Shown: one piece after another, positions 51,140-61,275 of the stretch | Position numbering within the stretch: the stretch's first letter is position 1 | Layout: every line of letters starts with the position of its first letter | Origin: Rhizobium lusitanum | GTDB taxonomy: Bacteria > Pseudomonadota > Alphaproteobacteria > Rhizobiales > Rhizobiaceae | Reading direction: 5' to 3' | Assembly (NCBI RefSeq): GCF_014189535.1 | Contig: NZ_CP050304.1 | Span: forward strand, 248,001-312,000 | DNA: 64,000 nt | Notes under the pieces: generated by a model | What the model was told of the DNA's origin: nothing | The model's input: the letters and a program-made list of their open reading frames with translations, nothing else | Databases searched by the model: none | Translations under genes and position numbers: made by a program

Positions 51140-52120
51140 TCAGGCCCGGAACCGGTCGAAGGCGGTCAGGCGTTTGATGGGTGGATCGGCGTCTGGGTAG
51201 CGATAGATTTCGGCCCTGAGATAGCGAAGCTCATCATCGAGCGCTTCTTCCCCAACCTCGATCCACCAGGATTTGGGACGGCCGTCGCTTCCGTCGGACC
51301 AGCGATAGCCTCGCGCCTTCAGGTGGTCCTTCATATCGAAGGGACTGTTCTCCGCAAAGATCCGGACACGCGAAGTTTGGCTTGCTTCATAGAGTTCGGC
51401 AAAAGCGGTGGAAGCCGATCCTTCCACCCCGCGAGCCAAGACCTCCAGAAGTGCAAAGCAATCATCGACAGCACGATGACCATCATGGAAGTAGCCCGCC
51501 TGCCCGATCAGGTAGCCGAGCTTGGTGCCTTCATATCCCCGCGACGACCAGTCGATCTCGGAGTTGGAGCAAGCTCAGGCCTTGCCGGAAAACAGGTGAG
51601 AAAATGCCTCGCAGAATGGCCGATCGAAACCGGCATTGTGGGCGATCAGCAGATCAGCCGGTTCAATCAGCGCCCGCAACGCAGCCATATCGATTGACTG
51701 TCCGGCGACCATATCGTCGGTAATCCCGGTGAGCCTGGTGATCTCAGTGGGAATGGAAACGCTTGGCTGTTGAAGCCCACCGTAGATGCCGGTGACGTCA
51801 CCGATGCTTCCTGTCGCATCGAAGGTGAAAGCGATCACGCCAATCTCGATGATCTCATCCTTGCGAGCATCGAGGCCCGTGGTCTCGGTGTCGAGAATGA
51901 TGCCCTTGAGGGGGTATTCCGAGCGTGGGAATGGTGCGATTGCGCGCGGCGCGAGTTTCTGCAGGATCCGATATCGACCTGTCTGCGACAGATGTCGGAC
52001 CATGTTCTCTTCACTCATGGGGATGGCATGTTTGTAGGGTTTAGCGAATTTGGGGGAGCCGCGCGTGACCGCATGGTCGCGCGGAGCCTGCTCCGAAAAC
52101 ATGTCAAACTGTTCGGCCAT
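51140..52120 (-). pseudogene. DEDDh 3'-5' exonuclease with one in-frame TGA
   Basis: One frame from 52120 to 51140, about 326 codons, interrupted only by TGA at 51575-51577, in a context (SGKA-stop-ACSNSEIDW) where Trp is expected. N-terminal exonuclease motifs: ILDTETTGLD (Exo I), LIAHNAGFDRPF (Exo II), and after the stop GHRAVDDCFALLEVL (Exo III with His and Asp). These are DNA polymerase III epsilon-like nucleases. The C-terminal about 90 residues equal the remnant at 3094-3371. Unless the TGA is read through or is an error, the product is a 181-residue fragment lacking Exo III. Confidence 0.85.
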
Positions 52121-52590
52121 TCCTGTTGTCTAAGCCCCGCCGCCAATTTTCCACCTTCAAAACACGGCACGGTCGGCAGATCAACCTTGTTGGTGCGAGG
52201 CATCATCAACAAGCCGAGCGATCAGTCACTACAAATGGCGCGGTGCAAGTTGTGACAACTATTAGCCGTTGCGAAAGCGCCCAAACTCGTAATGGGCATA
52301 CCAGCTGTAGCGGGGCACCGCGAAAGCCGTTCGCCCCCTGCGAGACCGGTCAAAAGGGTTGCCGCAGGAGGTTTAGCACAGCGACGGCAACGCCGGAAAC
52401 CGGGACCGACAGTCCCCGGCGCGCGGGTCCGCTCTTAAAACCAGCGACCGCCGCAGTGCGCTTTGGGCCGTTAGATGTGAACACCTTGAACGGGTGCTAT
52501 CTGTCGACCAGCCCCTTCAAATGTCTGGTGGTCATTTCCGCAAGACCAAATTTTGCGTAGTGCGAAGCGCGGGGCGGGTCTCAGGTCGGT
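52121..52590 (+). other. Stretch without a supported gene
   Basis: 470 bp between the exonuclease start and the GntR gene end. No protein-like frame or clear RNA structure noted. Confidence 0.45.
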
Positions 52591-53274
52591 TTAGCTGTAC
52601 ACGTTCCCGGATGAGTTCCTCACATCAATTCGCGAAAAGGCAGCGAGAACAGTGCGCTCAGACTGCGTCAGGTAAGCCTCGAGTGCTGCAGAAGCCTCGG
52701 CCGGCATCCCATCTTCGAGCTTTTCGAGTATAGCCGCATTCAGGTCGACATAGGGCGCGTGCAACAGCTCGGGCTCGGCGAGCAGACCAAAGCTAAGGCG
52801 TAGCTCTGCGGCGATCTGAGCATAGAAGGCATTCAGCCGCTGACTGTCAGCAAGGTCGACGATCGCTGCGTGAAAGACCATGTTCTGGCTGCCGACCGTG
52901 CCCCAATCTTTGTCGCCGCGCGCGACCCTGGCTCGTTCAACAGCCAAGCGCATGCGCGCCACCGCCGGATGATTGGGGTAGGCCTTCGCAAGTGCCTGAC
53001 ATTCGATTATGCGGCGCACCCGGTAAATGTCTATGATTGAGGCCATGCTGGGCGTGGCGACAAATACGCCGCGATTGTGCTCGTGCCGCAAAAGGCCTTC
53101 CTTGGTCAGAAGTCGGAAGGCTTCGCGCAGTGAATTGCGAGACACATCCATGCCGACGCTGAGCGTCGCCTCGGAGAGGCGCTGGCCCGGCTTCAATTCG
53201 CCCGCAATCAGCTTGTCGCGGATCTCCTCCGCCAGCCGCGGCGCAAGCGCCGATGTGGTATCCTGCTCAGCCAT
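52591..53274 (-). CDS. GntR-family regulator, FCD (FadR) subfamily
   Basis: 227 aa from the ATG at 53274, preceded by AGAGG. N-terminal winged helix (LAEEIRDKLIAGELKPGQRL, VSRNSLREAFRLLTKEGLL) and an all-helical FCD ligand domain with Asp/His metal-type positions (VFHAAIVDLADSQRL). Divergently placed from the 5-oxoproline operon, so it is the likely repressor, with a pathway metabolite as ligand. Two perfect TNGTNNNACNA sites lie in the intergenic region. Confidence 0.9.
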   Translation of the reverse strand: MAEQDTTSALAPRLAEEIRDKLIAGELKPGQRLSEATLSVGMDVSRNSLREAFRLLTKEGLLRHEHNRGVFVATPSMASIIDIYRVRRIIECQALAKAYPNHPAVARMRLAVERARVARGDKDWGTVGSQNMVFHAAIVDLADSQRLNAFYAQIAAELRLSFGLLAEPELLHAPYVDLNAAILEKLEDGMPAEASAALEAYLTQSERTVLAAFSRIDVRNSSGNVYS

Positions 53275-53533
53275 CAAAACCTCTTGTGCACGAACACGGA
53301 TGATACATCCGTCCCTGTTGCCCATCGATATAGCGGTTCTCGCCCCAAGGGAACCATGGCTGGACAACGTGACCAGGCGGATCTGCGATGTCGGATATCG
53401 TTCCGGGTCGGCGATTTCGTTATCCTTAATGACAGGAAGGAGGCAAGCGCAGCCCCAAGGCGGCTCAAATATGCGCCAATCAAGGCAATTCTGTGCCCGA
53501 TTAATCTTCAGATCGCTCAACATTTACGCACGA

Positions 53534-53565
53534 TAGTAGAACGATAAGATAAAATCGTTGAACAA
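53534..53565. promoter_or_regulatory. Two GntR/FadR-type operators, 21 bp apart
   Basis: TAGTAGAACGA (53534-53544) and TCGTTGAACAA (53555-53565) both fit TNGTNNNACNA exactly, and start 21 bp apart, two helical turns. A TTGACA -35-like box follows at 53568-53573, ahead of the transporter gene. Confidence 0.65.
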
Positions 53566-53668
53566 TCTTGACAGAATTGTGAAACACGACGACGCTAGGC
53601 CCTGTCGATAAATTCAAGTGGGCTAACCCGAGGGAGTTCAGGGCCGTCCACACATAAGGAGAGGTTTC

Positions 53669-54940
53669 TTGGAACAGCCAGCTATTTCGTCCACCGACAT
53701 CGCACCGGCCAAGCCGCCAGGGATGTCCGTCAAGTCGCGGCGCTCGGCTCTGATGGCCGCCATCTTCCTGATGTCGATGTCTGCCGTCGGACCCGGCTTC
53801 ATAACTCAAACCGCCACGTTCACGGCCAAGCTCGGCGCGGCCTTTGCCTTCGGCATTCTCGTTTCGATCCTGATTGACTTCGTTGTCCAGGCCAATATCT
53901 GGCGGATCGTCACCATCACCAAGATGCGCGCCTCCGACATCGCCAATGCGGCGATCCCTGGCTCGGGCTATCTCCTCGCCGTCCTCGTCATCATCGGCGG
54001 ACTGTTCTTCAATGTCGGCAATATCGGCGGTGCCGGCCTCGGCTTCAACGCGATGATCGACCTCGACCCGAAGATCGGCGGCCTGATCGGTGCGGTCGCA
54101 GCGATCGGCATCTTCATTTCGCGGCGCGCGGGCGTGGCGATGGATCGCGTCGTCTACGTAGCGGCCTTCATCAAGCTCGCTCTCATTCTTTACGCGACAA
54201 TCGTTTCCGGTCCGCCGCTTGCCGAAGCTCTGCGCCAGACCGTCCTGCCCGATGTCATCGACTTCGCAACGATCACCACCATCGTCGGCGGCACCGTTGG
54301 CGGTTACATTACCTATGCCGGGGCGCATCGCTTGTTGGACAAGGGTACGGTTGGCGTTGAAAATCTTGCTGCCGTGAACAGGGCCGCATTGAGCGGCATC
54401 GCGATTACCGGCGTGCTTCGCTACATTCTCTTCCTTGCCGTCCTCGGCGTCGTCGCAAGCGGTGTCGTCATCGACCTGTCGGGCAAGGGCGCAAATCCGG
54501 CCGGCCAAGCGTTTCATGCTGCTGCAGGCGATATCGGCTTGCGTTTGTTCGGCGCAGTCTTCCTTGCCTCGGCAATGACCAGCATCATCGGCGCAGCCTA
54601 CACGTCGGTCTCCTTCCTGACCGCATTCAAGAAGGATATGACGGAACGGCAGCGCAACTTCGCCACCGTCGGCTTCATTGCCATCTCGCTGATCGCCTAC
54701 ATGCTGATCACTACCCCGCCGGCCGCCATGCTTGTCTTCGTGGGCGGATTGAACGGCCTCGTCCTGCCGGTCGGCCTGTCGATCTTCATGTATGCAGTCT
54801 GGGCTCGCCCGGATCTCTTGGGTGGCTATCACTATCCGCGCTGGCTGCTGGTGCTGGGCGTACTGACATGCGTGCTCACCTGGTACATGGGCTACAAGTC
54901 GATCGGCCCGATTTTCGCCCTGCTGTCGCCGGCCACCTGA
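53669..54940 (+). CDS. NRAMP-like transporter (YcsG type)
   Basis: 423 aa with about eleven hydrophobic helices; FLMSMSAVGPGFITQTATFT carries the first-helix G-P-G motif of the NRAMP fold, but the metal-binding D-P-G-N motif is absent (GPGFITQ), as in the YcsG branch linked to 5-oxoprolinase genes. It probably imports 5-oxoproline or a related compound rather than metal. First gene of the operon; pxpA starts 12 bp after its stop. Confidence 0.87.
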   Translation: MEQPAISSTDIAPAKPPGMSVKSRRSALMAAIFLMSMSAVGPGFITQTATFTAKLGAAFAFGILVSILIDFVVQANIWRIVTITKMRASDIANAAIPGSGYLLAVLVIIGGLFFNVGNIGGAGLGFNAMIDLDPKIGGLIGAVAAIGIFISRRAGVAMDRVVYVAAFIKLALILYATIVSGPPLAEALRQTVLPDVIDFATITTIVGGTVGGYITYAGAHRLLDKGTVGVENLAAVNRAALSGIAITGVLRYILFLAVLGVVASGVVIDLSGKGANPAGQAFHAAAGDIGLRLFGAVFLASAMTSIIGAAYTSVSFLTAFKKDMTERQRNFATVGFIAISLIAYMLITTPPAAMLVFVGGLNGLVLPVGLSIFMYAVWARPDLLGGYHYPRWLLVLGVLTCVLTWYMGYKSIGPIFALLSPAT

Positions 54941-54951
54941 GGAGATAAAAC

Positions 54952-55716
54952 ATGACTGCCATCGATCTGAACAGCGATCTCGGTGAAAGCTACGGCGCCT
55001 GGCGCATGGGCGACGACGACACGATGCTTGCCATCGTTTCCAGCGCCAATGTCGCCTGCGGCTTCCATGCAGGCGATCCCGCCGGCATCTGGAAGACCGT
55101 CAAGGCGGCCGCCGATAAGGGTGTTTCGATCGGGGCGCATGTGTCCTATCCCGATCGCGTCGGCTTCGGCCGGCGCGACATGGACGTGACGAGCGGCGAA
55201 CTGATCGCCGACGTCATCTACCAGATCGGCGCCCTGAAGGGCATGGCGGCAGCCGCGGGAACAACCGTCGGCTATGTCAAACCGCATGGCGCCCTCTACA
55301 ACCGCATCGCCCATGACCCGAAACAGGGACAGGCGGTGATCGACGCCATCAAGGCGATCGATCCTTCGCTGGTGCTGATGGGCCTTGCCAACGCCCCGAT
55401 CCTTAAGCTTGCGCAGGCGTCAGGCCTGAAGACCGTTGCCGAAGCCTTTGCCGACCGTGCCTATACGCCTGACGGACAACTGGTTTCGCGCCGCGAACAG
55501 GGTTCCGTGCTGCATGATACGCAGCGCATTGCCCAGCGCATGCTGCAGCTTGCCAACAAGGGCACGCTGGAGGCTGTCGACGGTTCAACCATCAGGATCG
55601 ACGCGCAATCGATCTGCGTGCATGGGGACAGCCCCGGTGCTGTTGCCATCGCTCATGAAATTCGTCGCGCCTTCGAAGCCGACGGCGTCACCGTCCGCTC
55701 ATTCCTATCCGCCTGA
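54952..55716 (+). CDS. pxpA: 5-oxoprolinase subunit PxpA (LamB/YcsF family)
   Basis: 254 aa. The family signature is at the N-terminus ([13 protein letters not shown]) and continues with [25 protein letters not shown] and [10 protein letters not shown]. With PxpB and PxpC it hydrolyses 5-oxoproline to glutamate using ATP. GAGGAGATAAAAC precedes the start. Full length. Second gene of the operon. Confidence 0.94.
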   Translation: MTAIDLNSDLGESYGAWRMGDDDTMLAIVSSANVACGFHAGDPAGIWKTVKAAADKGVSIGAHVSYPDRVGFGRRDMDVTSGELIADVIYQIGALKGMAAAAGTTVGYVKPHGALYNRIAHDPKQGQAVIDAIKAIDPSLVLMGLANAPILKLAQASGLKTVAEAFADRAYTPDGQLVSRREQGSVLHDTQRIAQRMLQLANKGTLEAVDGSTIRIDAQSICVHGDSPGAVAIAHEIRRAFEADGVTVRSFLSA

Positions 55717-55740
55717 TCAGGCATCCACGGGAGGAACATC

Positions 55741-56547
55741 ATGATCGCCATAAACGATCTTCGCCACGTCAAGGTCGAAGCGGCGCGCACCGCACGCGCG
55801 CGCTATCGCGCAGGCACCATCGAGCCGACGTCGGGCATCGCCCCCGGTTTCACCCAGGCCAACATGATCGTGCTGCCGCGCGACTGGGCCTTCGACTTCC
55901 TGCTCTATGCACAACGCAATCCGAAAGCCTGCCCAGTTCTCGACGTTTCGGATCCGGGCTCACATGCGACACTTCTGGCGCCGGGGGCCGATCTGCGCAA
56001 GGATTTGCCGCTCTACCGCATCTGGCGTGACGGCAAACTGGCTGAAGAAACGGCGGATGCAACCGTTGCTTGGGGCGAACATCCAGACCTCGTCAGTTTC
56101 CTGATCGGTTGCAGTTTCACCTTCGAGACATCGATGGTCGAGGCAGGTATCGAGATCCGCCACATCACCGACAGGTCCAATGTGCCGATGTACCTGACCA
56201 ACAAGGCCTGCCGCCCGGCGGGACGCCTGCACGGCAACATGGTCGTCTCGATGCGGCCGATCCCGGCATCGCGTGTGGCGGATGCCGCCACCATTTCGGG
56301 CCGCTTTCCGGCGGTGCACGGCGCGCCCGTGCACGTCGGCGCGCCTGAAGAGATCGGCATCAAGGATCTGGCCAAGCCGGAGTTCGGCGATCCGGTGCGC
56401 ATCAAGCCCGGTGAGGTCCCCGTCTTCTGGGCCTGCGGCGTCACTCCGCAGGCAGCCGTCATGGCATCTGGCGTGCCTTTTGCCATCACCCATGCGCCGG
56501 GGCATATGTTCATCACCGATATTCCCGATTCAGCCTATCACGCCTGA
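55741..56547 (+). CDS. DUF1445 family protein (YcsI-like putative hydro-lyase)
   Basis: 268 aa. Typical segments: [38 protein letters not shown], and the C-terminal [20 protein letters not shown]. YcsI-type proteins are called putative hydro-lyases and lie in 5-oxoprolinase operons in many bacteria; the reaction is unproven. Complete, 24 bp after pxpA, with GGGAGGAACATC as ribosome binding site. Confidence 0.9.
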   Translation: MIAINDLRHVKVEAARTARARYRAGTIEPTSGIAPGFTQANMIVLPRDWAFDFLLYAQRNPKACPVLDVSDPGSHATLLAPGADLRKDLPLYRIWRDGKLAEETADATVAWGEHPDLVSFLIGCSFTFETSMVEAGIEIRHITDRSNVPMYLTNKACRPAGRLHGNMVVSMRPIPASRVADAATISGRFPAVHGAPVHVGAPEEIGIKDLAKPEFGDPVRIKPGEVPVFWACGVTPQAAVMASGVPFAITHAPGHMFITDIPDSAYHA

Positions 56548-56554
56548 GGTTCCG

Positions 56555-58190
56555 ATGCGTTTCCTGCCTGTCAGCCTGACGGTTATCCTGGTCGAACTCG
56601 CCGATCTCGACGAGACGCTGGCGCTGTTTGCCTCTCTCGAGGCAGAGCCCGTGGACGGCGTCGTGGATATGGTGCCGGCCGCCCGCACCCTGATGATCCG
56701 GTTTCGTCCGGAAAAGCTGACGGCAGAGACGCTGGCTGCCAATATCGCCACGCGTAATCTCTCCGCCCGCGTCGCGCCTTCGGACATGCTTGTCGAAATT
56801 CCGGTGAACTACGACGGCGAAGATCTTTCCGATGTGGCGACCCTCACCGGCCATTCGGTGGAGGAGGTCATCCGCCGCCACACCGAGAGCATCTTCACCG
56901 TCGCCTTCTGTGGCTTCGCCCCTGGTTTCGGCTATCTCGTCGGAGGCGATCCTGCGCTGCAGGTGGCGCGCCGCCAGAGCCCGAGGACAAAGATCCCGGC
57001 GGGTTCGGTCGCGCTCGCCGGCGCCTTTTCCGGCGTCTATCCGCAGGCAAAGCCCCGGCGGTTGGCAGATTATCGGCACGACGACGACGAAGATGTGGGA
57101 TTTATCCCGCGATCCGCCGGCGCTGTTCCAGCCCGGCTACCGGGTCCGATTTTTTGATCTTGCCAAGAAATCGGCTCCTGCTTCGCCGACAATGGCAAGA
57201 GCTGCAACCTCCGCATCTGCCCCAACGGAAACCGAAACCCTGACGCTGAAGGTGCTGCTTGCTCCAATGCCCGCGCTGTTTCAGGATCTCGGCCGCTTCG
57301 GCCAGACAGGACAGGGCGTGTCGTCTTCCGGTGCACTCGATCAAGGCGCGCTAAAAGCTGCCAATCGCCTTGTCGGCAATCCTGCCGGCACAGCCTGTCT
57401 CGAAATCATCCTCGGTGGTTTCTCCTTCGAGGTATCCGGCCGTACTGTTTTCGGCATGACGGGCGCACCCTGCCCGATCAGCATCCGCGACGTTTCGGGC
57501 CGTATGTTTGCTGCCGAAACCTACCAGCCGGTCTCGCTCGAAGCCGGCGATGTCGTGACCCTTGGACAGGCGCCGACGGGCATGCGCAGTTACCTGTCCA
57601 TTCGTGGCGGCTTTCATGTGAAGCCGGTGCTTGGCAGCGCCTCAACCGATACGCTCGCCGTGGTCGGGCCTGATCCCGTGACTGCGGGCATGGCTCTGGC
57701 TATCAACAACGAGGCATCGGACCTCACCAGTGTCTCGCTCACCGAAGCGCCGGCCTTCGATCATCCGGCCCCCGGCGAAGTCGTGACGCTTGATGTGATC
57801 ATGGGGCCACGCAGCGACTGGTTCACCGAGGCCGGTAGCGCCACGCTTTCCGGGCAGCTCTGGACGATGACGCCGCAATCCAACCGTGTCGGTATCCGTC
57901 TTTCCGGCGACGTGCCGCTTGAGCGCAAGGACAAGGCCGAGCTGCCGAGCGAAGGCACGGCGACCGGCGCGATCCAGGTGCCGCATAGCGGCCAACCGGT
58001 GCTTTTTCTTGCGGACCATCCGCTCACCGGCGGTTATCCGGTCATCGGCACGGTCGCCGAATATCATCTCGATCTCGCCGGACAGATCCCGATCAATTCC
58101 AAGATCCGATTCCGGCCCGTGACGACCTTTGCCGACATCCAACCTGCAGGCCTGAGACGCGAACAGACGCAGGACCAACGAGAACAGTGA
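56555..58190 (+). pseudogene. PxpB-PxpC fusion gene (5-oxoprolinase B/C; AHS1-AHS2) with a +1 frameshift
   Basis: From 56555 the frame encodes PxpB/KipI (VSLTVILVELADLDETL, AFCGFAPGFGYLVGGD). In the AAA at 57049-57051 one base too many moves the match to the next frame (SPGGWQIIGTTTTKMWDLSR), which then continues without stop through the PxpB end into PxpC/KipA (PALFQDLGRFGQTGQGVSSS, GPRSDWFTEAG, GGYPVIGTVAEYHLDLAGQI) to 58190. Removing one base gives 544 aa, a B-C fusion as in the rhizobial 5-oxoprolinase/urea-amidolyase family. It may be a true mutation, a sequencing error or programmed shifting. Confidence 0.87.
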
Positions 58191-58200
58191 GGAGACGTCC

Positions 58201-59937
58201 ATGAAAAAAGTGCTGATCGCCAATCGCGGCGAAATCGCCGTCCGCATCATCCGCGCCTGTCGCGACCATGGACTGCAATCGGTCGCGGTCTATGCCGAGC
58301 CGGACATAGATGCGCTTTTTGTGCAATTGGCTGACGAAGCCTACGGCCTGGACGGCAGCCGGCCAGCAGAAACCTATCTCGACATCGAAAAGCTGATCAC
58401 TATTGCCACACGCTGCGGCGCGGATGCGGTTCATCCGGGTTATGGCTTCCTGTCTGAACGGGCCGAATTTGCCCGTGCCGTTCAGAAAGCCGGCCTGATC
58501 TGGATTGGTCCCGATCCGCATGTCATTGAGGCGCTCGGCGACAAGGTCGAGGCGCGGCGGATCGCGACCTCGGTAGGCGCGCCGCTGGTGGCCGGCAGCG
58601 AGGGGCCGGTCGAGACCGCAGCCGAAGTTATTGCCTTTGCCGAACAGCATGGCCTGCCGGTCGCCATCAAGGCCGCCCATGGCGGCGGCGGCCGTGGGTT
58701 GAAGGTCGTCTGGAAGATGGAGGAGGTGGCCGAACTTTACGAATCCGCCGTGCGCGAAGCCAAAGCCGCCTTCGGCCGTGGTGAATGTTTCCTCGAACGT
58801 TTCCTGGACCGTCCTCGCCATATCGAGGCGCAGGTTCTGGCCGACAAGCACGGCAATGTGCTGGTGCTCGGCACCCGCGACTGTTCGCTGCAGCGGCGCA
58901 ACCAGAAACTCGTCGAGGAGGCTCCCGCCCCGTTCCTCAGCGATGCACAACGCCACGAGATCCATGATGCGGCCAAGCGCATCTGCGGGGCTGCAGGCTA
59001 CTCGGGTGCAGGCACGGTCGAATTTCTGCTGGGCGTTGACGGTACGATTTCTTTCCTCGAGGTCAATACCCGTCTGCAGGTCGAGCATCCCGTAACGGAA
59101 GAAACGACCGGCATCGACCTCGTCATCGAACAGTTCCGCATCGCCGACGGATTGCCGCTGCGCATCACCGAGACGCCGACCCCGCATGGCCATTCGATCG
59201 AATTTCGCATCAACGCCGAGGACCCAGGTCGTGGCTTCCTGCCGACACCGGGCGCGATCACGCGCTTCGATGCCCCGTCAGGACCCGGCATCCGTCTCGA
59301 CAGCGGCGTGGCTTCCGGTTCGACCGTGCCCGGCACCTTCGATTCCCTCATGGCAAAACTGATCGTCACCGGCGCCACCCGCGAACAGGCACTCGCTCGT
59401 GCCCGGCGCGCCTTGTGCGAGTTCAAGATCGAAGGCATTGCGACTGTGCTGCCCTTCCACCGCGCGGCGATGGAAAGCCGCGACTTCACTGGAGAGGATG
59501 GATTCAAGGTGCATACGCGCTGGATCGAGACGGACTTCGCCGCCCTTCTGGAGGCGGAAGCCCGGCCGGCGCCGAGCCGTGATAACACGCTCATCCGCAC
59601 CCATGTCGAGATAGATGGCAGACGCCATGAGCTCGGCATTCCCTCTGCGCTTCTCGCCAGCTTGGGGAGCCTGCCGACCACTGCCGCTCCGGTTTCAGCT
59701 ATTGCGGCCCACAACCCTTTGAGCATTACTGCACCGATTTCGGGTACGTTGCAGGCCTTCAAGGTCGAAGATGGTGCGGAGGTCGCAGCCGGCGATCTGA
59801 TTGCCGTCATGGAAGCCATGAAGATGGAAACCCAGGTGACGGCATCACAGGCTGGCAACATCCGTTTCAAGGTGGAGGCTGGCACCTTTCTGCACGTCGG
59901 AGCGGAGATCGCAAGCTTCGAGGTCCCAGCGGCGTAA
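58201..59937 (+). CDS. Biotin carboxylase fused to a biotin carrier domain
   Basis: 578 aa. Biotin carboxylase domain ([20 protein letters not shown] at the N-terminus, ATP-grasp loop [34 protein letters not shown]) and a C-terminal biotinyl domain with VMEAMKMET, the biotin on Lys541. It makes carboxybiotin from bicarbonate and ATP. No carboxyltransferase gene follows. The PxpB-PxpC fusion just upstream consists of the AHS1-AHS2 domains which in urea carboxylase sit between biotin carboxylase and carrier, so the two proteins could form a split carboxylase of that type. Confidence 0.92.
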   Translation: MKKVLIANRGEIAVRIIRACRDHGLQSVAVYAEPDIDALFVQLADEAYGLDGSRPAETYLDIEKLITIATRCGADAVHPGYGFLSERAEFARAVQKAGLIWIGPDPHVIEALGDKVEARRIATSVGAPLVAGSEGPVETAAEVIAFAEQHGLPVAIKAAHGGGGRGLKVVWKMEEVAELYESAVREAKAAFGRGECFLERFLDRPRHIEAQVLADKHGNVLVLGTRDCSLQRRNQKLVEEAPAPFLSDAQRHEIHDAAKRICGAAGYSGAGTVEFLLGVDGTISFLEVNTRLQVEHPVTEETTGIDLVIEQFRIADGLPLRITETPTPHGHSIEFRINAEDPGRGFLPTPGAITRFDAPSGPGIRLDSGVASGSTVPGTFDSLMAKLIVTGATREQALARARRALCEFKIEGIATVLPFHRAAMESRDFTGEDGFKVHTRWIETDFAALLEAEARPAPSRDNTLIRTHVEIDGRRHELGIPSALLASLGSLPTTAAPVSAIAAHNPLSITAPISGTLQAFKVEDGAEVAAGDLIAVMEAMKMETQVTASQAGNIRFKVEAGTFLHVGAEIASFEVPAA

Positions 59938-60090
59938 TGTCAGGTTGTCTCGGTCAAATACTCTTCTTGGGATGCCGGCTGGATCAGGCCGTTGTCGCGG
60001 TGACGACAGAGCTGGCTCGGGAAAATCGGACAACGGGTATAAGTGGAATTTTGCCTGACTTCGGCTTAGATGCCGGGAACAGGAGATACC

Positions 60091-60401
60091 ATGACAAGAC
60101 GACCTCGCCGGAACCACAGCCCGGCTTTCAAGGCGAAGGCGGCACTCGCAGCGTTGAGGGGTGAGCAGACCCTTTTGGATTGTCGCAGCAATTCGACGTG
60201 CACGCCAATCAGATCAAACAATGGAAAGACCAACTCCTTGAGGGTGCAACCGGCGTGTTCGGCGTTGAAGCGAAATCCGAACCGGTAGGACCCACTGTCG
60301 ATGTGAAGACGCTTCATGCCAAGATTGGAGAACTGACGCTCGAGAACGATTTTTTATCCGGTGCGCTCGTCAAAACCGGGCTGCTGAGCGGAAAGAAATG
60401 A
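60091..60401 (+). pseudogene. IS3 orfA, frameshifted
   Basis: From 60091, TRRPRRNHSPAFKAKAALAA then LRGEQTLLD; at 60180 one T is missing and the sequence continues in another frame (SQQFDVHANQIKQWKDQLLE), ending at 60401. OrfA carries the HTH that recognises the ends. The break means the element lacks its own OrfA and probably cannot transpose alone. Confidence 0.82.
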
Positions 60402-61216
60402 TCAACCGCAAACACAAACTGTCCGTGGTGCGTCAGGCAAAGCTTCTCGGCGTCAGTCGTAGCAGCGTTTACTACCTACCGCGCCCTAAGTCCGATGGCG
60501 AAATGGCCCTGATGAGGCGGATCGACGAGCTTCATTTGGACTATCCCTTCGCCGGAAGTCGAATGTTGCAAGGGCTTTTGAAGGCAGAAGGGCTTCAGAC
60601 CGGGCGACTTCACGTTACCACGCTGATGAGGAAGATGGGTATTAAGGCGATTTACCGCCGTCCCAATACGTCAAAACCAGCGCCATTGCATAGGGTCTAT
60701 CCCTATCTGCTGAGAAAGGTAGCGGTGACCAGACCCAACCAGGCCTGGGCAATGGACATCACCTACGGTCCCATGGCGCGGGGATTCGTCTATCTCTGCG
60801 CCGTCGTCGATTGGTTCAGTCGTCGGGTTCTATCGTGGCAGCTGTCGATTACGATGGAGACGGCTTTCTGTATAGAAGCACTCGCCCGTTATGGAAAGCC
60901 CGACATATTCAACACGGACCAGGGATCGCAGTTCACGTCAACCGACTTCACGGCGGTGTTGAAGAACGCAGAAATCGCTATCTCGACGGACGGCAGAGGG
61001 GCGTGGCGGGACAACGTCTTTGTCGAGCTGCTCTGGCGTTCGATCAAATACGAAGAGGTTTATCTCCATGCCTATAAAACCGTGCCAGAGGTCCGAGCTG
61101 GGATCGGTCGCTATCTGACCTTTTATAACAATCGACGCCCACATTCATCCCTTGACCTGCAGACGCCGGATCAGGCTTACTTCAACGCGCTGGCGCCGAT
61201 GAAGGCTGCAGCGTAA
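60398..61216 (+). CDS. IS3-family transposase OrfB
   Basis: 272 aa. Integrase core with D-D-E: WAMDITYGPMARGFVYLCAV, FNTDQGSQFTS and VFVELLWRSIKYEEVYLHAY. It overlaps the orfA stop by 4 bp; in this family OrfAB is normally produced by frameshifting. Complete, ending APMKAAA, the same ending as the fragment at 5640. Confidence 0.92.
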   Translation: MINRKHKLSVVRQAKLLGVSRSSVYYLPRPKSDGEMALMRRIDELHLDYPFAGSRMLQGLLKAEGLQTGRLHVTTLMRKMGIKAIYRRPNTSKPAPLHRVYPYLLRKVAVTRPNQAWAMDITYGPMARGFVYLCAVVDWFSRRVLSWQLSITMETAFCIEALARYGKPDIFNTDQGSQFTSTDFTAVLKNAEIAISTDGRGAWRDNVFVELLWRSIKYEEVYLHAYKTVPEVRAGIGRYLTFYNNRRPHSSLDLQTPDQAYFNALAPMKAAA

Positions 61217-61275
61217 CAACGGCGGAAATCCACTTAACAAACGCTGGGTACTGTTCAGATAAACCGCGCCAGCTC

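Larger units (their letters stand above)
50410..51430 (-). repeat. Cassette copy 2: exonuclease - DUF1127 - four-hairpin RNA
   Basis: Second copy of the block at 2375-3371, same orientation and gene order. Here the exonuclease gene continues to 52120, so this copy shows the fuller ancestral arrangement. Confidence 0.85.
60009..61275 (+). mobile_element. IS3-family insertion sequence, about 1.27 kb
   Basis: Imperfect terminal repeats: the left end begins GAGCTGGCTCGGG near 60009 and contains AAGTGGAATTTTGCC; the right end, reverse-complemented, begins GAGCTGGCGCGGTTT at 61275 and contains AAGTGGATTTCCGCC. It encodes a frameshifted orfA and an intact orfB. It interrupts the 3' part of the gene at 61276-61550. 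A fragment of a close relative is at 5640-5775. Confidence 0.82.

Noticed and set aside
53501..54832. 443-codon reverse frame
   Set aside because: Antisense to the NRAMP-like transporter, low-complexity Asp/Gly/Arg composition, no domain.
58093..59193. 366-codon reverse frame
   Set aside because: Shadow of the biotin carboxylase gene.
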